Assembly: GCA_937896235.1 (NCBI GenBank) | Contig: CALBMX010000110.1 | Location: 20,702 to 84,701 of the forward strand | Direction of reading: 5' to 3' | DNA length: 64,000 bases | DNA from: an uncultured bacterium | Lineage (GTDB): Bacteria > Planctomycetota > UBA1135 > GCA-002686595 | Shown here: piece by piece, positions 27,883 to 35,519 of the stretch | Position numbering within the stretch: position 1 is the stretch's first letter | Layout: every line of letters begins with the position of its first letter | The notes under the pieces: model-generated | The model's input: only the letters and a program-made list of their open reading frames with translations | What the model was told of the DNA's origin: nothing | Databases searched by the model: none | Program-made: the position numbers and the translations under genes

Positions 27883-29598
27883 TTAGAGATCACCCATCAT
27901 CGCCATCATTTGCGCAAACTCAGACACTTGAACTAAGTCGACCATCAATCCGGTCGTCCATAGGGACTTGGATGCACCGAAGTACATATTGATGGGAAGG
28001 CTAAGCTCCTCGAACATCTCCATTCCCGATGCAGGGGCTCCCATCAGGCCCTCAATCATCGGAACGATCGTCGAGAGGAGCTCGCCGACATCAACTCCGC
28101 AGCTGAAAAAAGGATTCGAGGTCGCCACCAAATCGGTGAGGTGGGTTAGCTCCTCGGGAATCTTGCCGCCTGCGGCCACTCGGCCTAAGGCATCGGTCAT
28201 CAACGTGTCATCGGCTCCGATAACCATGACGCCAATGTCTTTGGAATTGGCAAAGGTGATCACGAGGCTCTCGCCGTATAGAGCCGCCATCATCTTTTTC
28301 AGTTCGGTGACCTCGTCGGGGGGAAGGTCTTCACCCATAGCCTCCATGATCGTCGCCATGTCGAAATCAAAGGAAAAGCGCGTGACGCTAACATCACCAG
28401 ACTTACCGGTTTTGGTCCCGCTGTACTTCATCCCCAGCTCTTCCCAGAAAGGAAGCTCAAGCGCTTCCTTGTAGGCCACGAGAATCTCATCGAAGTGAGC
28501 GCCATCGAAGAAGGCACTCACCTGCATCCCGTTGTCACCAAATCCGCCAGAGGCGACCATTCCGGTGCCAAAGAGGTTGTAGATGTCCTTGAAGGCATCC
28601 ATCGAAGCGCGCATGCCCTTGCCGAGCTCGTCCGGATAGGCGCCAAGCAAGCTCTCCATAAGGGGCATCGATTTCGTCATCATGTCCCCCCAATCGGCTC
28701 CCAAAGCGAGCGAGAGGGAGCCTTCGCCCATCAAGGGAATTAGGCGCGCGATATTTGTCTTTTTACCCGAGGCGATCGACGCCATGGGACTGCCTTCCGA
28801 AACGACCGTGACCGCGCGGATGTCGAGGAGTGAATCGGTGATGTCAATACTAAAGCGCGCCTGCTCGATCGAGTCCATGGCACTTTCCACCATGCCAAAA
28901 TAGGTATCCATCATGGCGCCGATATCCAGCGGCATGTCCTCGGGAAGGTCGGCAGTTGCTTGCATGCGAGCCATCCCCATACCCATTTGGATAAGTGGTC
29001 CAAATGTATCGACAATCGTCTCGACGTCGATGGCAAGGCCCATCATGCCAGCGGGGACCGTATGGAGGAGGTCGGATTCACCGGCATCGGGATAAGTGCT
29101 GCCCATGGTGAGCCCCATGTAGCCGCCGACAACCTTGCTCTGGAACGATGCCGCTGGAAGTCCGGACATGCCGATGATTGCAGCCTTGAGGGCATCTCCA
29201 TCGGTCGTGGGTACGATCAGGAACGCCTGGGGTTCGCTGCCCATGCTGAGAGTGCCAAGAGCGAATCCGATCGGCTTGGTTTTGTCGACAATCGCGGGGT
29301 CGAGACCCGCCTGCGTCAGCAGCAGGTCAACACTCATCATCCCAGCCATTTCGGGAGCGATCTCTTCGGCAAGGCCCAGAGCAATACCCTCGATCTCAGC
29401 GAGCGGTCTCGTGAGCAATACGACCGTTAGGTCTGCCGGAAGAAGTGCGGCCATAGCGGCAGGAACTTCGATGTAGGGTGCTGCCGCGATGGCGTCAGCG
29501 TTGGTAATTGCTGTGGGAGTCTCAAGGGAGAGGGCCGGTGCCGGAAGGCAAAAGATGGCCGCCGCAAAGGAGGCAAGGAGCAGCTTGGGCGCTTGCAT
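27883..29598 (-). CDS. secreted protein, paralog of the 35520-37289 protein
   Basis: A 571-residue exported protein of a family I cannot name. The signal peptide is MQAPKLLLASFAAAIFCLPA, then PALS. The mature part begins VPAAMAALLPADLTVVLLTRPLAEIE and has alternating hydrophobic strands and methionine-rich helices, without enzymatic motifs. It shares architecture and wording with the protein at 35520-37289 (for example DKTKPIGFALG against DRSKPIAIAFG, and FGTGMVASGGF against FGSGMVSSVSF). The layout recalls DUF3352-type secreted proteins, but that is only a resemblance. ATG 29598 is preferred over 29646 because it starts the signal peptide. A strong terminator follows. Confidence 0.75.
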   Translation of the reverse strand: MQAPKLLLASFAAAIFCLPAPALSLETPTAITNADAIAAAPYIEVPAAMAALLPADLTVVLLTRPLAEIEGIALGLAEEIAPEMAGMMSVDLLLTQAGLDPAIVDKTKPIGFALGTLSMGSEPQAFLIVPTTDGDALKAAIIGMSGLPAASFQSKVVGGYMGLTMGSTYPDAGESDLLHTVPAGMMGLAIDVETIVDTFGPLIQMGMGMARMQATADLPEDMPLDIGAMMDTYFGMVESAMDSIEQARFSIDITDSLLDIRAVTVVSEGSPMASIASGKKTNIARLIPLMGEGSLSLALGADWGDMMTKSMPLMESLLGAYPDELGKGMRASMDAFKDIYNLFGTGMVASGGFGDNGMQVSAFFDGAHFDEILVAYKEALELPFWEELGMKYSGTKTGKSGDVSVTRFSFDFDMATIMEAMGEDLPPDEVTELKKMMAALYGESLVITFANSKDIGVMVIGADDTLMTDALGRVAAGGKIPEELTHLTDLVATSNPFFSCGVDVGELLSTIVPMIEGLMGAPASGMEMFEELSLPINMYFGASKSLWTTGLMVDLVQVSEFAQMMAMMGDL

Positions 29599-29872
29599 AG
29601 TGTTCTTCGGTGGTGTGCTGGCGTTGGAGGCTCTGGCGCGATCCATTTAAGGAATGGTCAGGGGCTCCGTTTGTAGTGGGGGGTCCAGGCGGACTGGGAA
29701 GTCCTCAGACCGTCACTACGGACTTCATGCGTTGGTATTTGGAAGAAGGGTGACACACGTGACCTAGGCCCCCAAGGGGCCCTCTCGCGCAATCCTTCTC
29801 CGCAGAAGCTCTATTTTTCGTCTGCGAGTCGAACCCAAGCTGAGCCTAAACCTAAAATCGAGGTCAGGATCG
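29599..29872. other. intergenic region downstream of the CotH operon
   Basis: 274 bases. A GC-rich palindrome (AGGCCCCCAAGGGGCCCT region, about 29766-29784) lies between the ILEI-like gene stop and the next gene start. It has no T-run, so it is at best a weak terminator of the operon. No gene is recognised. Confidence 0.4.
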
Positions 29873-31000
29873 CTAGTTTCCCGTTCCCCGTGGCAGCTTC
29901 TCCATGATGCCGCTCGTTAGCTGCGGTTCGGCAATCATCACCTCCGCCTCGCCGATTCCATTGCCGAGCCACTCCACCTCAACCGATATCCTCTGCGTGC
30001 CCCCGTCGTGGGTGGGAATCGGCTCTTCCCAGTTCCGCCAGCGAGCGGCGTCGCCGGGTTCGCGCAGAAGGACTCGGTCGCCAACCCAGAGGTCGTTGAC
30101 ACGCAGGATGAAGCGAACTCCGAGCATCGCGTTGTTGGCAACCCACCCCATCGCAATCTTGGATTGAAAGAGGGTCGGCTGCTCTTCGCCTGCGTCATAG
30201 GAGTCCTCACCAAGCTCCCAGGTGGCTCGGATCGTCGATGCCTCGGTGACTGTGCCCCCCAGATGTTCGAGGATGTGCTGACCAAACTGGCGCTCCCCTG
30301 CTGGCACGAACGAGTCGCTAATCGCGGCATCTAGCACAAGCGGTAGGGGCGTCCTAGCATCGTGGAGTCGCAAAGGTTTAACTCCATGAATAAGGGATCG
30401 GTCGCTGGGGACGAGGTAGGAAAGGGAGACCCCTCTTGTTGTGGAGTAAGTCTCAGCGACCGCTTGGAATCCGCTCTCTGTCTGCATGCAGATGTAGGCG
30501 AAGCTCTGGACGGGGGCTCTAGCGGGCTCCGACAGGGCGCCCATCCGCCTATAGAGCTCATGAACCTGGGCGTGATGGGAGTCCGGCGTTTTGTTGTCGA
30601 GGCCGATGGTTGTGTTACTCCCCATCACCAAAACGGTCCCGAGCTCAACGACGTCTAGGAACTGAATCAGCCGGATAGCATCACCAATGTTGTTGCGCAG
30701 GTCAAAGTGGTGGACAGCGGAAGGGCTGCCGGCGGCAGGGAGTTCGACAATAGAGAGCCCAATCCCGCGATCACCGTTGTCCATCTCTACGGAATCGATA
30801 AGGAAGCCTTTGTAGATCTCCCGCTGGCCGTAAACGGGCAACTGCAAATTCCAGCCAGTCGAAAAGATCGTCACCGCATGGGGTTCGCTCTCTGAAACTT
30901 CCACGACAGGATTACCTGCGGAGGCGGGAAGGCCTAGCTCGTTTTGGAGGCCAAGGGCCACCAGCAGCATGGCGATAGCAATGTAAAGGACCGAGCGCAT
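29873..31000 (-). CDS. ILEI/FAM3-like domain protein, membrane-anchored or secreted
   Basis: A 375-residue protein with an N-terminal signal or anchor (MRSVLYIAIAMLLVALGLQ). Residues about 60-205 resemble the ILEI/FAM3 domain (PANDER-like fold): DRGIGLSIVELP, then FDLRNNIGDAIRLIQFLDVV, GTVLVMGSNTTIGL, and later QSFAYICMQTESGFQAVAE, which matches the end of that domain. The C-terminal part (about 215-375) is beta-rich and may bind carbohydrate (ATWELGEDSYD, VRFILRVNDLWVGDRVLL). It is the last gene of the operon and starts ten bases after the CotH stop. The family is known from eukaryotic secreted proteins and bacterial surface proteins; its activity is unknown. Confidence 0.7.
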   Translation of the reverse strand: MRSVLYIAIAMLLVALGLQNELGLPASAGNPVVEVSESEPHAVTIFSTGWNLQLPVYGQREIYKGFLIDSVEMDNGDRGIGLSIVELPAAGSPSAVHHFDLRNNIGDAIRLIQFLDVVELGTVLVMGSNTTIGLDNKTPDSHHAQVHELYRRMGALSEPARAPVQSFAYICMQTESGFQAVAETYSTTRGVSLSYLVPSDRSLIHGVKPLRLHDARTPLPLVLDAAISDSFVPAGERQFGQHILEHLGGTVTEASTIRATWELGEDSYDAGEEQPTLFQSKIAMGWVANNAMLGVRFILRVNDLWVGDRVLLREPGDAARWRNWEEPIPTHDGGTQRISVEVEWLGNGIGEAEVMIAEPQLTSGIMEKLPRGTGN

Positions 31001-31010
31001 ATGGGTAGGC

Positions 31011-33734
31011 CTACTGGCCGAGGATTTTTTGTCGGTAGAGCTCTTTCACATCTAAGGGAATGCCTTCGATGGTCAGACCGTCAATGGTGTAGCCACAAGT
31101 TGCCTGAACGATCTGCTCGCCCAGGCCCACCTCGCCAAACGTCACATTTTTGGCGGTGACCGTGCTGGCCCCGAACTCCGCCTTCTTGATGTAGACGGCA
31201 AAACCATAGTAGGTCGCCGATTGGATCTCTAGCCCGTCCACGTCGACCTGCGAGAAGTCTTTCGAGGCGACGGCAATCGCCGCGCTTTCGACAACGCAGT
31301 CTCGAACAGAGACTTGGCTGTTCTCGCCGGCGGAGATGCCCTTGTCTCCGATCCTTGTGAAGGTGCAATCGCGAACAGTGATATTGCTGCCGCTGACATC
31401 TACGGCGTCTTCCACCGACGCGAGGAAGTGGCTTCGGACGACCTCGCCCGTAACGAAGTCGCCATCAAATGCATCCGATGCCACCGTGTCAATCACCACG
31501 CCATCGAGTAGGAACTCGGCAGCGAAGATGTTGAGCGCGTCTTCGCCCAGGGCGTTTTCGAAGCGGCAGTTCACGAGGTCGACCGGAGCATTATAAAAGT
31601 TGATACCGCCCGTCATCATCCAGCCTCCGCGCCGGATCACATTGGTGTCCCGCACGTGGACATATCGCCATGTGCTCTTTCCTGTTGGCTTGATGACGGC
31701 TACGCCACCCCAAATCCCTAGTCCCTCAAAGGGGCCAAGTGTGACGGGATCGCTTTCCGAACCAGCAAACACTAGAGGTGAGGAAGTGATTAGTGCGTTG
31801 GTCTCTCCAAATTGTAGATGCACACCCGGACCGGCGTACAGGGTGTAGCTCTCTGGAATCACAAGGTCGCCTTCGACTCGGTGGAGCCCGGGAGCTAACT
31901 CAAGTCGTCGCGTCTCTTGGTCGTAGCGCAAGAAGGGGTGCATTTCGAGCGCCTCTTCCAAACTGGGAGTTTCCGGACGGCCACCTTCGTCACGCCAAGT
32001 GTCAGCGAACTTTCGAATCGGAAGGATGGTCTCCGTCGTCTCCTGTTCGGAGATTAGGCGGTGCTCGGCCGTTACGGTGATCTTGAGGCTACGGTCGGCC
32101 TCTCCTTGGCCGAGAACGGCCTTCTTGAGCTCGTCTAGATCCTTGAGTACGGCTTCGCGGTCGTTGCCAGTGAACCTAAAGAAGACGTGGTCTCCGTTGG
32201 CCGGCAAGGTGACGGAGCCGGCATCGCCTTCCGTCGGTGTAACGGCACCGCGCACACTCAAGTCGCGAGCGTTCATGAAGCGCCCGTTCTCCAGGCGGAA
32301 GCCGCTCACAACCACGGGGACACTTGTGGTTGCCCACGCTTCGATCTCTAGGTTGCCCGTTGGCGTCGCCCCGGTTACGTCCTCCGTCAAGAGGCTGCAA
32401 TCGAAGCCGACGGGGATATTGGGGTGGACGAGTCGATTCAGGAAGGCCTGCTGTTCGCGCAGCTCCGCGATGATGGCCTCGGTGTTCATCATTGGGTCGT
32501 CAAGACCCTCGAGTCGCATAAGCGCTTCAAAGTGCTCGAGTTTAGGGCGAAGCTCAGCAACGCAGGCTTCAATGTAGTTCGGTTGCGACAAGCGGCCGAT
32601 CTCTTGGAACAAGCGGTTGTAGAATTGTGGGTTCTTCAAGTACGCGGGGATGACGTACTCTAGGTTGGCGATCGGGTCTCGTGAGGCTTGTGGCAGTCCC
32701 GAGCCCGTGTCGAAGATGATGGGCTCGAGGCGCGCGGTGACGGGGTTGTGGTAATAGCGGCGGCTCTTCCAGTTGGCGCCGTGCGAGGTGCGGAAGAGCG
32801 TCGCAAGTGCGTGGCTGATCGCATTCAGCGGAATGTCGAGAATCTCATGCGTTCGACGACCATCCCTGTCGCGCTGAATCTCGCGCATGAGCTCAAGCGA
32901 CTCCTGCAGCTGGCGAGACAAGTTTTCAGACTGGTTGAGGCGACCCTCGCCATAGGCAGCGACCTGGGCGCTCGTAACCATACGGGCCGGCAATATCGTC
33001 TCCGACGCGTAGCCTATCGTGGCGATGTACTGCGCCTCCATGTCGAGGAAGGTGTCCTCAACGAAACGAACAATCGGACCTTCCCGGCGGCCCTGGGATT
33101 CGACGAGCTCCTTGGTGAAGTGCTCTTCGAGGTAGTAGATCCCCGTGGAGTTTCCGTTTACAACGACATTCACAAAGTCAGTGCGGGGGGCTAGCAGACC
33201 TTCCCTGCGCGCCATCTCCATGTGAAGCCACTCGTAGAGGTAGTGACGTGTCTTTGGGTGTTGAATCGAAAAGCGGCTCATGCCGAACAGCTTGTCGCTC
33301 TTTAGCTCGATACGAAAAGACCACTTATCGGTGTTGAGGTGGTCGAGGAAGTCTCCCTTGATCCGCAGGTCTGCTTCTATGACCTTGTCGCCACTGCGGA
33401 TCGTCGCGGGAACCAAGTCTCCCTCTTCTTGCGCAATCCGGTTGAGCAACATGGAGCGGTCGTAAACATCCTGGAGTCTCTGCGAGGCAGCCTCATCCAG
33501 ATCGATATAGATCGTCTTGAGATCGTTTACGGGCGGCTCTTCCGGGACCTCTGCTGGCGCGACGGGTACTTGGAGTTGAGCAGCCTTTACGATCTCCGCA
33601 ACCGAGGAAGGCGCGTGGGCACCCTCCCTTGGCTGGAGGGAGGCTACGAGTGCTCCTATGCCGATTCCAAGGGCAAGGATAAGCACGCCCATCCGAAAGG
33701 AGGAGCCGGGGGACTGGTTGTTCTGGAGTTTCAA
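31011..33734 (-). CDS. CotH-family kinase with C-terminal right-handed beta-helix
   Basis: A 907-residue extracytoplasmic protein. One membrane segment near residues 15-33 (MGVLILALGIGIGALVASL) anchors it. Residues about 70-480 form a CotH kinase-like domain: ADLRIKGDFLDHL, KWSFRIELK, YLYEWLHMEMARREGL, VVNGNSTGIYYLEEHF, and the metal-site region LEPIIFDTGSGLPQASRDPI. CotH proteins phosphorylate spore-coat proteins with ATP in Bacillus. A beta domain follows, then from about 640 a parallel beta-helix (GPGVHLQFGETNALITSS; VDLVNCRFENALGEDALNIF; ITVRDCTFTRIGDKGISAGE). The beta-helix suggests binding to a polysaccharide. It is third in the operon, 41 bases after the VTC gene. Confidence 0.88.
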   Translation of the reverse strand: MKLQNNQSPGSSFRMGVLILALGIGIGALVASLQPREGAHAPSSVAEIVKAAQLQVPVAPAEVPEEPPVNDLKTIYIDLDEAASQRLQDVYDRSMLLNRIAQEEGDLVPATIRSGDKVIEADLRIKGDFLDHLNTDKWSFRIELKSDKLFGMSRFSIQHPKTRHYLYEWLHMEMARREGLLAPRTDFVNVVVNGNSTGIYYLEEHFTKELVESQGRREGPIVRFVEDTFLDMEAQYIATIGYASETILPARMVTSAQVAAYGEGRLNQSENLSRQLQESLELMREIQRDRDGRRTHEILDIPLNAISHALATLFRTSHGANWKSRRYYHNPVTARLEPIIFDTGSGLPQASRDPIANLEYVIPAYLKNPQFYNRLFQEIGRLSQPNYIEACVAELRPKLEHFEALMRLEGLDDPMMNTEAIIAELREQQAFLNRLVHPNIPVGFDCSLLTEDVTGATPTGNLEIEAWATTSVPVVVSGFRLENGRFMNARDLSVRGAVTPTEGDAGSVTLPANGDHVFFRFTGNDREAVLKDLDELKKAVLGQGEADRSLKITVTAEHRLISEQETTETILPIRKFADTWRDEGGRPETPSLEEALEMHPFLRYDQETRRLELAPGLHRVEGDLVIPESYTLYAGPGVHLQFGETNALITSSPLVFAGSESDPVTLGPFEGLGIWGGVAVIKPTGKSTWRYVHVRDTNVIRRGGWMMTGGINFYNAPVDLVNCRFENALGEDALNIFAAEFLLDGVVIDTVASDAFDGDFVTGEVVRSHFLASVEDAVDVSGSNITVRDCTFTRIGDKGISAGENSQVSVRDCVVESAAIAVASKDFSQVDVDGLEIQSATYYGFAVYIKKAEFGASTVTAKNVTFGEVGLGEQIVQATCGYTIDGLTIEGIPLDVKELYRQKILGQ

Positions 33735-33775
33735 ATCGAGAGACTCGTTTGAGGTGTAGAGGGGGCGGCAGGCTC

Positions 33776-34483
33776 TTACAGGGGGATGTAAGAAGCAATC
33801 GCACCGTCGTTCGGGCTCGATGCGTATACAAACTTAGAGCAGCGATCGATCTGCATGGGAAAGCGTGCCATCAGCTTCTGCAGCTCGTCGTAGTTCTCCT
33901 TCGCGCACTTAGCCTCGACGATAATTACGTCGGGCGTGGGGGAGCGAAAGCGGGAGGAAAGTCGGTGCCGGGACCGTTGGTCAAATGTGCGAAGGTGCCG
34001 ATCGATTGTGATCCGGACCGGCCCCGTTCCGGCTTCAGTGGCAAAGTACTCGCGGTCATAGGCGATCCATTGGACCGGTAGCAGATCCTTACTCAAGAGG
34101 TCCTCCCACTCGGGAGTGAGGTGCTTGCGCAGGGACCCCGCGAACTCGCGGCGGGTTACGCCTTCGACGTCCAAGTCCTCAGGGATATCTAGGAGTCCTT
34201 TCCAGCCGAGCATGTTCTCGCGTACTTTGCGCTCCAGGGTTGCGTGAACACCGGAGGTGTCCTCTCCGTACCAACGCAGGCGCACCTTTTCGCGGTGGCT
34301 GATTCCAGCGAGGTTCTCTTCGAGCGCCTGATTTCGAAAGGTATCGAAGTAGATGCTTTGGATGCGCCGGGGCGGATAGAGCGTCTTGATCGCTGCACGA
34401 TCGAATCGCATATGCATGCGAAGTTTTGAATAGAATGCCACTTGGGCAACCATCTTTACTTCATAGCGCAGGGCGGGTGACAT
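33776..34483 (-). CDS. VTC-domain protein (polyphosphate-polymerase-like)
   Basis: A 235-residue soluble protein of the VTC superfamily, a tunnel fold that in yeast Vtc4 makes polyphosphate from ATP. The opening LRYEVKMVAQ, the strand IQSIYFDT, the basic motif EKVRLRWYGE, the LERKVREN strand, the YDREYFAT segment, and the late acidic VIIVEAKCAKENYDEL are all typical. No transmembrane segment is present, so it probably acts on the cytoplasmic face, with the DUF4956 protein as membrane partner. It starts eight bases after the DUF4956 stop. Whether it polymerises phosphate or uses another nucleotide substrate is not shown. Confidence 0.9.
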   Translation of the reverse strand: MSPALRYEVKMVAQVAFYSKLRMHMRFDRAAIKTLYPPRRIQSIYFDTFRNQALEENLAGISHREKVRLRWYGEDTSGVHATLERKVRENMLGWKGLLDIPEDLDVEGVTRREFAGSLRKHLTPEWEDLLSKDLLPVQWIAYDREYFATEAGTGPVRITIDRHLRTFDQRSRHRLSSRFRSPTPDVIIVEAKCAKENYDELQKLMARFPMQIDRCSKFVYASSPNDGAIASYIPL

Positions 34484-34491
34484 GCGTATGG

Positions 34492-35214
34492 CTAGTCGAG
34501 CCCGTCTGCTTCGACGACGCTGATCGTGGCGCCAGGGAAGACCGCCTGTACGCTGTCGAGCAGGGTTCCCAGCTGGGTGTTGGTGCTAAGGTCGATAATC
34601 AATGAGGCTTCAAAGGCGTCCTCTTGCACGTCGACCCGGCGTAGATCAACCTCCGCTGCGTGAGGTTTGATTGCTTCGAGGAGTGCACTCAATGTAGAGG
34701 CGCGGTCGCGATCTCCCAGATCGCTACTGATGTGAAGAAGGGTGCGCGCACCGATATTGCGCTTGCTCCCGCCGCTCATGAAGGCCATGTAGGCCAAAAT
34801 ACCAAGGAGCATGACGGCTGTGGCAAGTCGCTGGTCTGCGCCCATGCCGACTCCCAGTGCTACAGCGAGGAAGAGGTAGGCAAGCTCCTCGGGCTCTTTG
34901 ATGGGCGTTCGGAATCGGATGATCGAGAGCGCGCCAACTAGGCCAAGAGATAGTGCCAGCGAAGTTTTGACCACCGAAATCACCAGCATCGTGGTGGCCG
35001 CGATGAAGACTAAAATCGGGGCGAACTTGCGCTTGTTCGAGAGGACGTTTGCGAAACGCTGGTAGTGAAATGCCAGTACCTGCCCCAACACGAGGGCCAA
35101 GATCAAGTTGAGTATCGTCGGGCCGATTTCCAAGTCTTGAAGGGCTGACGAATCGAAAAGGGATCCCCAATCTTGGACGAGGATAGTGGGAAAGAGATCC
35201 ATAGGGGGGAGCAC
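34492..35214 (-). CDS. DUF4956 membrane protein
   Basis: A 240-residue protein with about four membrane segments in the first 160 residues, including the family hallmark VVKTSLALSLGLVGALSIIRFRTPIKEPEEL, followed by LFLAVALGVGMGADQ. The C-terminal 85 residues are a soluble alpha/beta domain (DLRRVDVQEDAFEASLIIDL). The family is uncharacterised. It is often found beside VTC and CotH genes, as here. It is the first gene of the operon, about 40 bases after a likely promoter. A second in-frame ATG (MDLFPTIL, 35202) is also possible as start. Confidence 0.92.
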   Translation of the reverse strand: MLPPMDLFPTILVQDWGSLFDSSALQDLEIGPTILNLILALVLGQVLAFHYQRFANVLSNKRKFAPILVFIAATTMLVISVVKTSLALSLGLVGALSIIRFRTPIKEPEELAYLFLAVALGVGMGADQRLATAVMLLGILAYMAFMSGGSKRNIGARTLLHISSDLGDRDRASTLSALLEAIKPHAAEVDLRRVDVQEDAFEASLIIDLSTNTQLGTLLDSVQAVFPGATISVVEADGLD

Positions 35215-35248
35215 TAGGCGCTAAATGGGGAGGACGGAGGAGACTGCA

Positions 35249-35278
35249 AGTATAGCCCAAACATTACTGCGGGGTGAA
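35249..35278 (-). promoter_or_regulatory. likely promoter of the DUF4956-VTC-CotH-ILEI operon
   Basis: On the minus strand TTCACC, 18-base spacer, TATACT, 34 bases before the first start codon. The -10 is near consensus; the -35 is moderate. Confidence 0.5.
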
Positions 35279-35458
35279 GATCACATGAAAGTTGGATGAA
35301 GGCGCGACGGGCATCAGGACGCGATTCAGGGCGCGAACGTCGGGGGCTGGAGCGCCAAGTCAGACACTAGACTGCCGTTCCGGGCACCAGTTTCTACGCA
35401 TGGATTGTTGTGGTCCTAGGTTCTCACAGGATCCCGGGCGGGAGAGCATTTAAAGTGA

Positions 35459-35495
35459 GTAGGAGGCCGACGAGTGCAACTCGTCGACCTCCTAC
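35459..35495 (-). terminator. terminator downstream of the 35520-37289 gene
   Basis: 17-base arms GTAGGAGGCCGACGAGT / ACTCGTCGACCTCCTAC with one mismatch and a three-base GCA loop, 25 bases past the stop. The T-run on the minus strand is weak (CACTTTAAATG). Confidence 0.7.
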
Positions 35496-35519
35496 AGCGC
35501 GATTGGAGGCGGGCCTTGG

